The notes below the pieces were generated by a model, which had not been told where the DNA came from, made no database searches, and saw only the letters and a program-made list of their open reading frames with translations. Below are positions 8,105-17,256 of a DNA stretch of 64,000 bases, one piece after another (positions within the stretch are counted from its first letter, which is position 1; each line of letters opens with the position of its first letter). The position numbers were made by a program, and so were the translations under genes. The stretch covers positions 744,001-808,000 of the forward strand of contig NZ_CP102287.1 of NCBI RefSeq assembly GCF_025151385.1. Reading direction: 5' to 3'. This DNA is from Hoylesella buccalis ATCC 35310. GTDB lineage: Bacteria > Bacteroidota > Bacteroidia > Bacteroidales > Bacteroidaceae.

Positions 8105-8215
8105 AGTTAATATTTTTTTTGTATAGCATTCAAAACCCTTGCCATCAATGGCTGAATTTCTCTTCAGAATCGAGAAATAATAATACTCTCTTTTGCAACA
8201 CTTGTCATGTAAGGC

Positions 8216-10792
8216 TCACATGGTTAATTTCACGGAACAAACACATTCTCTTCCTCTCAATTGATAGTTATAGGTAAATGTATTGACAGAGTTGTAAATG
8301 GTATATCCATATTGTTGTTGGTTCAGAATGTTTCTGATGTCAAGAGAAACCTTGAGTGCTTTCTTTCGATAAGATAATCCCATATCCAATAGACTCATGG
8401 TCTTCGTCAAATCTTTCGTCAATTCATTCTTCACAATATCAGCAGAAGTGTCGAATGTGAAGCCATCGAATGGCATGATTTTCAAGGAAATCTTGTGCTG
8501 CTGACTTAGATAGCTGTTGCTCTGATACTCGGTAGAAAGATAAGTCTTAGCAAACATTCCATGATAATCTAACTCCACATACTTAAAAGGTTGTGAAGTA
8601 AGTTTTGGAGAGAGAATCCAACTTTTCCAGGTGTACTTCTGCTGAACATCATTCTGCAAAGTCGTTTGTCGCTTCCATTGATAAACAGCATTTAATGAAA
8701 TTTTGGTCTTGATAGGCTCTATAAATTTTGTGATACCTACTTGCTCCATCAAACTTCTTCCTGTATTTGGGGCGTATATTTTCGACATGGTGACGAGCTT
8801 CGAGCTTGCGTTTTGGCTCAAAAGCAAGTTGTTCTTTTCCTGATTATAAAGAAAATCTACATTGAGAAACCACATTTTCAGTGGTATCTTATAGTCGTAA
8901 TGTAGCGAGGCATCCCAACTTTTGTTGTCTGCCAATACACCAGAGCCAATCTTCAATGAGGTGTCATTGACTCTGACAGGTGCTTTCAAGAAGTCCAATA
9001 TGTCGCCAAAGTTACGGGAATAGAACAGGTTGGTACGCAGCACAGAACGGGAGGTTACCTTATAGTTGCCATACACGCTTGGGCAAATGGAATAATACCA
9101 AGATCCAGACGATGATGCTGACATGTGGTCTCTATGAGCTATATAGTCTATGCGCATCGGTATTCCCAATCGAAAGACGTATTTGTACTGAGGATGCGAA
9201 TACTCATATTGTGGTGCCAACGCCATTCTGAGGTTCTGCATACTCACATCGTTGCCTTCATCTGTGGGCTGCAAGTTCGTTTTCACCTTATCTATATAGT
9301 AGTTCAACAACAATGGCAAATAGATGCGAGAGTTGAGATGCTTCTTTGATACAGAGATGGTGTTCTCTGTTCTGAACGTTTGTCCATTGGCATTTTGCAC
9401 TACACCACCAGCAGTTTCCTTGTCAAGCATTATCTTTCCCATAGGCGAACCTTGATATGACAATACAGATGTAACCGACCAACGCAAGTCCTTGTGATTC
9501 CACAAGGTAGAGAACTTGTTGTTCAAATCAAACGCTCGCATCTTCTGTTTCTGGTTAAAGAAAGATTCATTTTCTTTAGTTGGCAACTCAGATGTTAGAA
9601 AAGAACCAGTGCCAGACAACGTGTTGCTGAGATAAGTCTTATCCGAATTGTCCTTATATTCCAACAGAATGCTTGGGCGATGTACGGTTAATAGAGGTGA
9701 ATACGCTTGAGCGATGATGATATGATGGTCTGCATCCGCATAACTTCTCGTCAAACTATAATCGTACTTACTTTTGACATAACTATACCCAATATTCCCT
9801 TTTAAGGTAACATCCTTTTGAATCTTTTTCAATAGGTTGAAAGATACCAACCTGTCTGTTGGTGAAGCATATCTGTCAACATCAATAGGAGGTTTGGAAG
9901 CAGAGAGATTCTCCAACAAATTAGATACGGTAGATGATTTCTCTCTCTTGGCAAAGTGATTGGTTCCGTCTGTCAATGCAAACTGATTGATGTTGCCAGC
10001 CTTTAGTGAAGCCAACATTTGGAAGTTTGACATGAAGAGCATTCCTGCACCATTCACTTCATACAAAGTATGCTTGCCTGCACCAAGTGACACACCATAA
10101 GAACCAATTGGTTTGAACTTTGCCTTGTTGCTCATTTTTACATTAATCGCCACGTTGTCGGAAAAGACATCCTTTTTGGCTTTCACAGCTTGATGGTTGC
10201 TCAACACTTGCACGGTGCTTACTAACGAAGCAGGAATGTTTGTGGTTGCTATGTTATAGCGTCCACCCAATAAATCCATGTTATCAATGTAAAAGTTAGA
10301 AATCTCTTTGCCCAGATATTTGATGGAACCTTTGTCCTCAACTTCAATGCCTGGGAGCTTCTTCATGGCATCTTTCAAAGTGTAGTCATTCTTTCCTATA
10401 TACGAGGCTAAGTTGTAAGTCAGGGTATCACCTCGTTGGTAGATGGCGGGCGCTTTTACCACGACTTCTTTCAATGCAGTTGTTTTCTCTTTCAGGATGA
10501 AGTCGCACTTCTGTGAGATATTCTTGATTTCTCTCTTAGCTTTCTCATATCCAATGGTTTCGGCTGTGATGATGATCTGTTTGGCATCTGTCTTCAGCGT
10601 TAACTGATAAGCTCCCTTCTCGGTTGTTCGTGCAAAGGCTAAAGTTGCTTTGTCAACAGTTGCCTTTACGATGACTCCTTCCAAAGCCAAACCAGTGGTA
10701 TCACGCACTATTCCTGTAACTACACTTTGGGAAAAAGAGGAGTTACAGAGGCATGTCAACAGCATGAAAATCAAGAATATTCGCCTATTCAT
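8216..10792 (-). CDS. TonB-dependent receptor-like outer-membrane beta-barrel protein
   Basis: 858 residues with a signal peptide (MNRRIFLIFMLLTCLCNSSF, cleaved near SQS). A carboxypeptidase-regulatory-like beta-sandwich covers about residues 22-100 (VVTGIVRDTTGLALEGVIVK). A plug-like domain covers about 110-215 (LKDAMKKLPGIEVEDKGSIK, then ISNFYIDNMDLLGGRY). The remainder is beta-barrel strands rich in aromatic and polar alternation, ending with a C-terminal strand (CVCSVKLTM). It differs from SusC proteins in lacking a SusD partner. It follows a GLPGLI-family gene by 14 nt; that pairing recurs in Bacteroidetes. The ligand is unknown. Confidence 0.87.
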   Translation of the reverse strand: MNRRIFLIFMLLTCLCNSSFSQSVVTGIVRDTTGLALEGVIVKATVDKATLAFARTTEKGAYQLTLKTDAKQIIITAETIGYEKAKREIKNISQKCDFILKEKTTALKEVVVKAPAIYQRGDTLTYNLASYIGKNDYTLKDAMKKLPGIEVEDKGSIKYLGKEISNFYIDNMDLLGGRYNIATTNIPASLVSTVQVLSNHQAVKAKKDVFSDNVAINVKMSNKAKFKPIGSYGVSLGAGKHTLYEVNGAGMLFMSNFQMLASLKAGNINQFALTDGTNHFAKREKSSTVSNLLENLSASKPPIDVDRYASPTDRLVSFNLLKKIQKDVTLKGNIGYSYVKSKYDYSLTRSYADADHHIIIAQAYSPLLTVHRPSILLEYKDNSDKTYLSNTLSGTGSFLTSELPTKENESFFNQKQKMRAFDLNNKFSTLWNHKDLRWSVTSVLSYQGSPMGKIMLDKETAGGVVQNANGQTFRTENTISVSKKHLNSRIYLPLLLNYYIDKVKTNLQPTDEGNDVSMQNLRMALAPQYEYSHPQYKYVFRLGIPMRIDYIAHRDHMSASSSGSWYYSICPSVYGNYKVTSRSVLRTNLFYSRNFGDILDFLKAPVRVNDTSLKIGSGVLADNKSWDASLHYDYKIPLKMWFLNVDFLYNQEKNNLLLSQNASSKLVTMSKIYAPNTGRSLMEQVGITKFIEPIKTKISLNAVYQWKRQTTLQNDVQQKYTWKSWILSPKLTSQPFKYVELDYHGMFAKTYLSTEYQSNSYLSQQHKISLKIMPFDGFTFDTSADIVKNELTKDLTKTMSLLDMGLSYRKKALKVSLDIRNILNQQQYGYTIYNSVNTFTYNYQLRGRECVCSVKLTM

Positions 10793-10806
10793 TGATGTTC
10801 CAATGT

Positions 10807-11637
10807 TTACTTCAATTCCAGCGGAACATATCCATTAGGGCGAACTCTCACCACCACACCATTGACCAAGGTTTTGTATTCGCCGTTATCGAATTTCTGA
10901 ACGCTCATCTCGCTGATGGCTTCTCCTGGGATGTTGCCCATCGGATCTATCTCAAACTTGTTCTTCGCTTTAATAAATTGCTCTCTTGAAATATTGATGG
11001 GATTGGCGTATGGCTTCAAGTTCATCGGAGTGTTGGATTTACGAAACGTGATTGCCTTGAACTGATGTAAGTTTTCGGCATCGTTAGCCGCCAATACCAA
11101 TCCTGGCAGACCGCATAGTTTCCAAGGTCCAAAGGACACTGGTATCTCAGAAGAATACCAAACCGTCCATGTTCTGCCACCATATTCTCCCACTGCCTTT
11201 TGACAAGTGTATCCACAAATAGTGTCAGTTTCCTCTGAAAGTTTCCAATTAATCGGTGTGGCGCTCTCGGTATAACTGTAGTAATTTGGTGTGATGACGC
11301 TATAAACCGTCAACTTACCTTTGGGCTCATTTTGAGAAACAGACTGGTCGAAGAGTATATCGTTTCTCGTTTCTTGTGCCTTGAACTTCTGGATGTCCGC
11401 TTCGGGAGCCTTGCAAGCTATGGCTGAGTCTACTTGAAAGGTGGTATAATCAGAAAACTTTGCTGTGTTTCTACCGATTTGAAGAATGGTAGAGGTCGCA
11501 TCAATAGAACCTTTGGTGTTTTTTACTTGATACTCGTAGATGCACTCGTATTCATCCACGGGAGAAGAACTTGCATTCTGCCCGAATGCTACAGATGTTA
11601 AGCTAACAGCAGCTGTCAGTAAGACAAACTTTTTCAT
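10807..11637 (-). CDS. GLPGLI family exported protein
   Basis: 276 residues with a signal peptide (MKKFVLLTAAVSLTSVAFGQ). It carries the family hallmark as CGLPGLVLAANDAE near residue 178, preceded by the usual TWTVWYSSEIPVSFGPWKL strand. A DTICGYTCQKAVGEY segment lies before it, with the two Cys positions often seen in the family. The function of GLPGLI proteins is not established; they are periplasmic or outer-membrane associated and often lie next to a TonB-type receptor, as here. The start is ATG 11635-11637. I see no consensus TAnnTTTG promoter directly upstream, but two palindromes lie at 11744-11786. Confidence 0.9.
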   Translation of the reverse strand: MKKFVLLTAAVSLTSVAFGQNASSSPVDEYECIYEYQVKNTKGSIDATSTILQIGRNTAKFSDYTTFQVDSAIACKAPEADIQKFKAQETRNDILFDQSVSQNEPKGKLTVYSVITPNYYSYTESATPINWKLSEETDTICGYTCQKAVGEYGGRTWTVWYSSEIPVSFGPWKLCGLPGLVLAANDAENLHQFKAITFRKSNTPMNLKPYANPINISREQFIKAKNKFEIDPMGNIPGEAISEMSVQKFDNGEYKTLVNGVVVRVRPNGYVPLELK

Positions 11638-11743
11638 ATTCTATGTTTTTTATAGTTGTTACTCATGTGATTTCGGTTGACTCATTGGACAATTTAAAGA
11701 TGTCGAAGGCTCAATTTTTGAATGAGACGATACTTTATACCCC

Positions 11744-11786
11744 TGTTGGTCGAATTTATTCAACCAACACATATTTGAATATATGT
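11744..11786. promoter_or_regulatory. Two adjacent palindromes upstream of the GLPGLI/receptor operon
   Basis: The first is a 26-bp near-perfect palindrome (11744-11769): arms TGTTGGT and ACCAACA, inner half-sites GAAT and ATTC, one mispaired position per arm and an AT centre. It abuts a second palindrome, ACATAT-6 nt-ATATGT (11769-11786). They lie 107-150 bp before the GLPGLI start codon, so they could be operators for this operon. This is inference from symmetry only. Confidence 0.4.
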
Positions 11787-12179
11787 CATCATTGCTGCTA
11801 AATTACAATAAATCTCGGAAAATCAGTAATACTCTACAGATTGTTTTATGAAATATCCAACACCTTAACAAGTTTTAAACTCCGCAAGATGATACGTCAA
11901 CCCAAGGCTCTTTCATTGAAACAAGGTTGTTCGGTGTAAAAAAAACACCATGTTCTTTTGTATGAATACGAATGGAACTACCATTTTCGACGCGATGTGA
12001 AAATAATGCTGGAGGACAATCAACGACACCCGCCTTTTTTGTTAACAAACCTTTCGTTTGTTAAACCGATTCGTTTTCTTTGACAAAATAAAATTGAAAA
12101 ATAGACAAAATTGGGAGTTATTTTAGGTATTCAAACCCTTAAACGCATCATGTTGTACTCAATTCACATGGAATTAATC

Positions 12180-12450
12180 AGCAATTAGCATGCTTTTACC
12201 GCCCAATTTGCATGCTTTAGCCGCCCAATCTCAATCCTATAAAAGGTCTTTTTTACACAAAATAGAGGGTTTTATGCGCCAAACACATTGCTTTTGGATT
12301 TCTCTTTCGGACTAAAAATCACATAAGATACTAACAATCAAACAGATAACAAAACTCTACCATAATGCGCTTATTTACAACACACGAACAAGTTGTTTGA
12401 AAAACGTCCAGCATTTGTGTTAAAAAGACGTTGCGACAGAAGACATTTCA
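12180..12450 (+). repeat. Diverged copy A of the 22-bp-period intergenic element
   Basis: Units beginning GCATGCTTT at 12188 and 12210 are 22 bp apart and share CCGCCCAAT; CAATCC follows at 12232 and CATTGCTTTT at 12286. A degenerate hairpin (12367-12381 with 12392-12406, core TTTACAAC/GTTGTTTGA) and a right-end motif GACGTTGCGACAGAA (from 12427) match the order and spacing of the clear copies. The left end is not recognisable. Confidence 0.55.
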
Positions 12451-12572
12451 CAGGTGAACCACCCGTTCGATTAAATAACAAAAAACGGAAAGCAACATGG
12501 CTAAATAATAGAGCCATGTACGCCAACCAACTCTTTTCCACCCCGAGAGGCTTATAATTCGGAAAAATTGCC

Positions 12573-12580
12573 TAAATTTG
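12573..12580 (+). promoter_or_regulatory. Possible -7 box for the ftsE operon
   Basis: TAAATTTG followed by C fits the Bacteroidetes -7 element, but no good TTTG lies 19-21 bp upstream. The leader to ftsE would be about 130 nt. Confidence 0.4.
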
Positions 12581-12717
12581 CATCATACTTCAAGCGTATA
12601 AAATGTTTCGTTTAAAAGTAAAAAGACCAACAACGACCTCAATTATAGGACAACCATTCTTGGCTATGACATACCCCAACTGGCATTAAACAAAATCATC
12701 AAAAGGAAAAATCAGAT

Positions 12718-13458
12718 ATGTTAGTAGATTATCAAAAAGTTCAAATATTTCAAGCAGACAATCACATCTTGCAAAACGTTGACTTCAAAGTAGACGAAGG
12801 AGAGTTTATCTATATCATCGGGAAGGTTGGTTCTGGCAAGAGTTCGCTGCTTAAAACCATGTATTGCGAATTGGATATCGAAGGCGATTCAGACACAAAA
12901 GCCGAAATCCTTGACAGAGATATCACAAAGGTAAAACGCAACGAAGTGCCTGCGTTGAGAAAAGAAATGGGGATTATCTTTCAAGATTTCCAGCTTCTTC
13001 ATGACCGGGATGTTTACAAAAACTTGTATTTCGTCTTGAAAGCCACTGGATGGAAAGACAAGAACGAGATTAACCAGCGAATTGATGAAGTGCTCAATGA
13101 TGTTGGTATGATTGAGAAAAAGTATAAGATGCCTTACGAACTCTCTGGTGGCGAGCAGCAACGTATAGCCATTGCGAGAGCTTTGTTGAACAAGCCGAAG
13201 ATCATCATCGCCGACGAGCCTACTGGTAATTTGGATCCCGAGACGGCAAGTCACATCGTGAAGCTACTGAAAGACATCACCCAAACGGGAACAGCTGTGG
13301 TGATGTCCACACACAACATCCCCATGTTAGACAAATTCCCAGGTATTGTGTACCGTTGCAAAGATGGTCGCATCGTAGACATAACGAACGAATACAACAA
13401 AATTGACTTGCAAGAAGAAGCCGAGAGCGATTCGCAACCGTGTCTATCGGTTGAGTGA
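12718..13458 (+). CDS. ftsE: Cell division ATP-binding protein FtsE
   Basis: ABC-type ATPase of 246 residues. Walker A is GKVGSGKS (about 36-43), the Q-loop is IIFQDFQLL, the signature is LSGGEQQR (about 143-150) and Walker B is IIIADEPTG, followed by the switch His in STHNIP. With FtsX it couples ATP hydrolysis to activation of septal peptidoglycan hydrolases. No ftsX is next to it, so that partner must be elsewhere. It is longer than many FtsE by an acidic C-terminal tail of about 25 residues. It leads a run with aspartokinase 39 nt downstream. A general lipoprotein-type ABC ATPase is the alternative assignment. Confidence 0.85.
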   Translation: MLVDYQKVQIFQADNHILQNVDFKVDEGEFIYIIGKVGSGKSSLLKTMYCELDIEGDSDTKAEILDRDITKVKRNEVPALRKEMGIIFQDFQLLHDRDVYKNLYFVLKATGWKDKNEINQRIDEVLNDVGMIEKKYKMPYELSGGEQQRIAIARALLNKPKIIIADEPTGNLDPETASHIVKLLKDITQTGTAVVMSTHNIPMLDKFPGIVYRCKDGRIVDITNEYNKIDLQEEAESDSQPCLSVE

Positions 13459-13497
13459 TAAACAATTCATATACGAAGCAATGTAAATATAATAAAG

Positions 13498-14835
13498 ATG
13501 AAGGTGATGAAATTTGGGGGAACCTCTGTAGGTTCTCCAGAACGAATGAAGAATGTAGCTTCACTCGTGACACGGTCAGGTGAGCAGACATTTGTTGTTC
13601 TGTCGGCCATGGCCGGCACTACCAACACGCTGATAGAGATAGCCGATTATCTCTACAAGAAGAATCCGGAAGGCGCCAATGAGGTAATTAACACATTGGA
13701 AGAAAAATACATGCAGCATGTAGACGAATTGTATGCGACGGATGAATACAAGGCGAAAACCCGCGACTTCTTAGCAAGCGAATTCGAATATCTTCGTTCG
13801 TTTACCAAAGATCTTTTTACATCGTTCGAAGAGAAGTGCATTGTAGCGCAAGGCGAAATCATGAGTACCAACATGGTGGTAAACTATTTACAGGAGCAGG
13901 GTGTTCATGCAGTTCTTCTATCGGCTTTGGATTTTATGAGAACAGACAAGAATGCTGAACCAGACCCACCCTACATCAAGGAAAAACTCTCTGCCATCAT
14001 GGCTGACAATGAGGGTTACCAGATTTATATCACCCAAGGTTTTATCTGCCGAAATGCTTATGGAGAGGTAGACAACCTACTGCGGGGAGGTTCCGACTAT
14101 ACAGCTTCTTTGATTGGTGCCGCGCTCAACGCTGAAGAAATTGTTATTTGGACCGATATTGACGGCATGCACAACAACGACCCACGCATCGTCGACAAGA
14201 CCGATGCCGTGCAACAACTCAACTTTGAAGAGGCTGCCGAGCTGGCTTACTTTGGGGCCAAAATCCTCCACCCCACTTGCATCCAGCCAGCCAAATACGC
14301 AGGCATTCCCGTTCGACTGAAGAATACGATGGAACCCGATGCGTATGGCACGATCATTGACAACGTGATCGTTCGCGGAAAAATCAAAGCCGTTGCGGCC
14401 AAAGACAACATCGTTGCCATCAAAATCAAATCGTCCAGGATGTTGCTTGCGACAGGATTTCTGAGAAAAGTGTTTGAGATTTTTGAAAGCTACCAAACGC
14501 CCATTGACATGATTGCCACCAGCGAGGTGGGCTTGTCCATGAGCATTGACAACGCTACGCATCTGGATGAAATTGTTGATGAATTGAAAAAATACGGTAC
14601 CGTGACCGTTGATATCGACATGTGCATCATCTGCGTGGTTGGTGATTTAGACTGGAGCAATGTTGGATTCGAAACACTTGCCTTGGATGCAATGAAGGAT
14701 ATTCCGGTTCGCATGATTTCCTATGGTGGCAGCAATTATAACATTTCTTTCTTGGTAAGGGAAGCTGACAAGAAGCAAGCATTGCAAAGTTTGAGTGACT
14801 TGCTGTTTGAAACAACCTGCGCGAACGGTAATTAA
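13498..14835 (+). CDS. lysC: Aspartate kinase, monofunctional
   Basis: Phosphorylates aspartate, the first step toward diaminopimelate, lysine, threonine and methionine. 445 residues: the kinase domain begins MKVMKFGGTSVGSPERM, with GGSDYTASLIGAAL and WTDIDGMHNNDPRIV motifs, and two C-terminal ACT regulatory domains span about 310-440 (LRKVFEIFESYQTPIDMIAT, then SYGGSNYNISFLV). lysA follows after 9 nt, which suggests this isoform serves the diaminopimelate/lysine branch. The ACT domains make lysine feedback likely, but that is inference. Confidence 0.95.
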   Translation: MKVMKFGGTSVGSPERMKNVASLVTRSGEQTFVVLSAMAGTTNTLIEIADYLYKKNPEGANEVINTLEEKYMQHVDELYATDEYKAKTRDFLASEFEYLRSFTKDLFTSFEEKCIVAQGEIMSTNMVVNYLQEQGVHAVLLSALDFMRTDKNAEPDPPYIKEKLSAIMADNEGYQIYITQGFICRNAYGEVDNLLRGGSDYTASLIGAALNAEEIVIWTDIDGMHNNDPRIVDKTDAVQQLNFEEAAELAYFGAKILHPTCIQPAKYAGIPVRLKNTMEPDAYGTIIDNVIVRGKIKAVAAKDNIVAIKIKSSRMLLATGFLRKVFEIFESYQTPIDMIATSEVGLSMSIDNATHLDEIVDELKKYGTVTVDIDMCIICVVGDLDWSNVGFETLALDAMKDIPVRMISYGGSNYNISFLVREADKKQALQSLSDLLFETTCANGN

Positions 14836-14844
14836 CGGGAAGCT

Positions 14845-16002
14845 ATGCATCAGTTGGTTTCATTAGACAAACTTAGCACCAAGCAAACGCCGTTCTATTA
14901 TTATGACACGGCTTTGCTGAAAGAAACGCTCCAGGCCATCAAGACTGAAATTGAGCCGTATGAACGTTTCCAAGTGCATTATGCCGTCAAGGCAAATGCC
15001 AACGCAAAGTTGCTCAACATCATCAGTCAGGCCGGATTAGAGGCCGATTGCGTGAGTGGCGGAGAGATATTGGCTGCCATTGATGCGGGCTTCTCACCTA
15101 ACAAAATTGTTTATGCTGGCGTTGGCAAAAGTGACTGGGAAATCGCTTTGGGCATTGACCAAGAGATTCTTTGCTTCAACGTTGAGAGCATTGCCGAACT
15201 TGAGGTTATCAACGAGATTGCTGAGAAGAAAGGTAAAATCGCACGCATTGCTTTGCGAATCAACCCTGACGTGGAAGCTCATACCCATGCGAACATCACG
15301 ACAGGACTGGCCGAAAACAAGTTTGGTATTGCCCTGTGCGAGATGGAAACCGCCCTTGAGGCGTGTTTACGGATGAAGAATGTGAGGTTTACCGGCCTAC
15401 ATTTTCATATCGGTTCACAAATTCTTGACATGCGTGACTTTGTTTCTTTGTGCGACAGAATCAATCAATTGCAGGAAGAACTGCATCAACATCATGTTCA
15501 TGTTGAAAGCATTAACGTTGGTGGAGGATTGGGTGTGAGCTACGAACATCCTGACCAACAACCCATTCCTGATTTCAAAGCATATTTTCAGACATACGCC
15601 CAGCACTTGAAGTTGTACCCACATCAAACACTACATTTCGAACTTGGACGCTCTGTCGTCGCACAATGTGGAAGTTTAATCACCAAAGTGCTGTACATTA
15701 AACAAGGCGTATGCAAAAAGTTTTGTATCGTTGATGCTGGTATGACCGACTTCATCAGACCCGCTTTGTATCAATCGCGGCACCAGATAGAGAATCTTTC
15801 CAGCAATGACGCACATGAATCCTATGACGTGGTGGGACCAATATGCGAGTCGAGTGACGTGTTTGCCAAAGCCATTGATTTGAACCAATGTCATCGCGGC
15901 GACCTGTTGGCCATTCGGTCTGCCGGTGCTTACGGCGAAGTAATGGCCAGTCAATACAATTGCAGGAGACTACCCGAAGGTTATTTAACAGAGGATTTAT
16001 AA
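14845..16002 (+). CDS. lysA: Diaminopimelate decarboxylase
   Basis: PLP enzyme converting meso-diaminopimelate to lysine. 385 residues, Orn/DAP/Arg decarboxylase group 2 fold. The PLP Lys is in QVHYAVKANANAKLL (about residue 51). Other motifs are GLEADCVSGGEI, GLHFHIGSQI, the phosphate-binding SINVGGGLGVSY, and the C-terminal GPICESSDVFA with the substrate Cys, then SAGAYGEVMASQYN. It is slightly shorter than the usual 400-420 residues. It is part of the ftsE-lysC-lysA run. Confidence 0.96.
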   Translation: MHQLVSLDKLSTKQTPFYYYDTALLKETLQAIKTEIEPYERFQVHYAVKANANAKLLNIISQAGLEADCVSGGEILAAIDAGFSPNKIVYAGVGKSDWEIALGIDQEILCFNVESIAELEVINEIAEKKGKIARIALRINPDVEAHTHANITTGLAENKFGIALCEMETALEACLRMKNVRFTGLHFHIGSQILDMRDFVSLCDRINQLQEELHQHHVHVESINVGGGLGVSYEHPDQQPIPDFKAYFQTYAQHLKLYPHQTLHFELGRSVVAQCGSLITKVLYIKQGVCKKFCIVDAGMTDFIRPALYQSRHQIENLSSNDAHESYDVVGPICESSDVFAKAIDLNQCHRGDLLAIRSAGAYGEVMASQYNCRRLPEGYLTEDL

Positions 16003-16024
16003 TATTGTAGAATCATTCGTGTCT

Positions 16025-17254
16025 ATGTTTTTTGACCAGTTGACCATCATACTAAGCTCTATCACACTGCTGCTGGCAGTGATTGCTCCTTTTTTCTCTC
16101 CCTTCTACCGGTTTAGAAAAATTGTGAAGAGGCTTCAATCCTCGCACCTCCAGGAGAAAGAATCTACTGCTTTGGACAGTTTTCAAGAAGAGAACTCTTC
16201 CCAAGAGCAATTAACAGCTTGCTCAATCCCTGCGAAACAATCAGTTCCTATCACGGTACTGCTTACCGTACACGACCAAGCCAAGGAACTGGAAATGCAC
16301 CTATCCTCCTTCCTTTCACAAGAGTTTGACCACGATTTTCAGGTCGTTGCCGTAGCCGAACAAGGTGACAGCGAGACGGAAGACGTATTGAAGCGGTATG
16401 AAAACAATGAACATCTTTACGCAACGTTCATCCCTTCGTCCTCACGCTACATGAGTAAAAAGAAGTTGGCTGTCACCCTTGGAGTAAAGGCGGCAAAGTA
16501 TGAATGGATCATTATGACCGATGCCAGCTGTACACCCGCTTCTCCTTATTGGTTGCAATGCATGTCGAAGGCTTGCAATGAGAACAACAAACTGGTGCTG
16601 GGGTATAGTAACTACACGGCGGAAACAGCTGACTTTCGCCGACTTGAGCAGCTGTATACAGAACTGTACCTTATGAGAAAAGCTGAAAACGGTATTGCCT
16701 ATCGCACCAACTCTGCCAATTTGGCGTTTAGAAAAAGTATGTTTCTACAAGGAGAAGGTTATCGGGGAAACCTTCACCTGCTACGCGGTGAATACGATTT
16801 CATCGTCAACAAGTATGCAGACGAAGGCTCATCCGCACTCATGATGGAGCAAGATGCCTGGATTATAGAAGACGAACCACTGCAAAAGAAATGGCTCAAC
16901 AAGCATCTTTTCTATCAAGAAACACGCAAATACCTCAACCGATCAACGCCCATGCGCATGCTGTTCAATCTGGATACGATACTCTTGCATACCTCCTACC
17001 TATTCATCTTGGCCATGATGGTATATGGTGGTGTACTCATGAATTATACTTTACTGCTGACAGCCGTGGTTTCTTTGCTCCTTACGGTCATCCTGCGTGT
17101 ACGATTCGCCAAGAGAACGCTTACATATTTCTTGGACGACATCGCACTTTGGAAGGTCATACCTTTTGAAATCAGCATGATGTGGAGAAATCTATCTTAC
17201 CGTTTGAGATACGTCAGAGCAGATAAAAACGATTTCACCAGCCATAAACTATAG
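16025..17254 (+). CDS. Membrane glycosyltransferase family 2
   Basis: About 409 residues from ATG 16025; an in-frame GTG at 16019 is the alternative start. A transmembrane segment at about residues 5-27 is followed by a GT2 domain at about 75-290 (PITVLLTVHDQAKELEMHL, then WIIMTDASCTPASPYWL, where the TDAS site holds the metal-binding Asp). Two further hydrophobic segments lie at about 318-360. Such enzymes transfer sugars to surface polysaccharide or lipid acceptors at the inner membrane. It begins 22 nt after lysA and ends 2 nt before the next gene, so the two are tightly coupled. The acceptor is unknown. Confidence 0.87.
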   Translation: MFFDQLTIILSSITLLLAVIAPFFSPFYRFRKIVKRLQSSHLQEKESTALDSFQEENSSQEQLTACSIPAKQSVPITVLLTVHDQAKELEMHLSSFLSQEFDHDFQVVAVAEQGDSETEDVLKRYENNEHLYATFIPSSSRYMSKKKLAVTLGVKAAKYEWIIMTDASCTPASPYWLQCMSKACNENNKLVLGYSNYTAETADFRRLEQLYTELYLMRKAENGIAYRTNSANLAFRKSMFLQGEGYRGNLHLLRGEYDFIVNKYADEGSSALMMEQDAWIIEDEPLQKKWLNKHLFYQETRKYLNRSTPMRMLFNLDTILLHTSYLFILAMMVYGGVLMNYTLLLTAVVSLLLTVILRVRFAKRTLTYFLDDIALWKVIPFEISMMWRNLSYRLRYVRADKNDFTSHKL

Positions 17255-17256
17255 AG

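Larger units (their letters stand above)
11638..12717. other. 1.08-kb intergenic region between divergent GLPGLI and ftsE genes
   Basis: No credible reading frame. It holds two adjacent palindromes (11744-11786), a 9-bp perfect hairpin with TTAACAAAC arms (12042-12050 with 12056-12064), a diverged copy of the 22-bp-period repeat element (about 12180-12450), and a TAAATTTG box at 12573-12580 that may drive ftsE. Confidence 0.7.
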
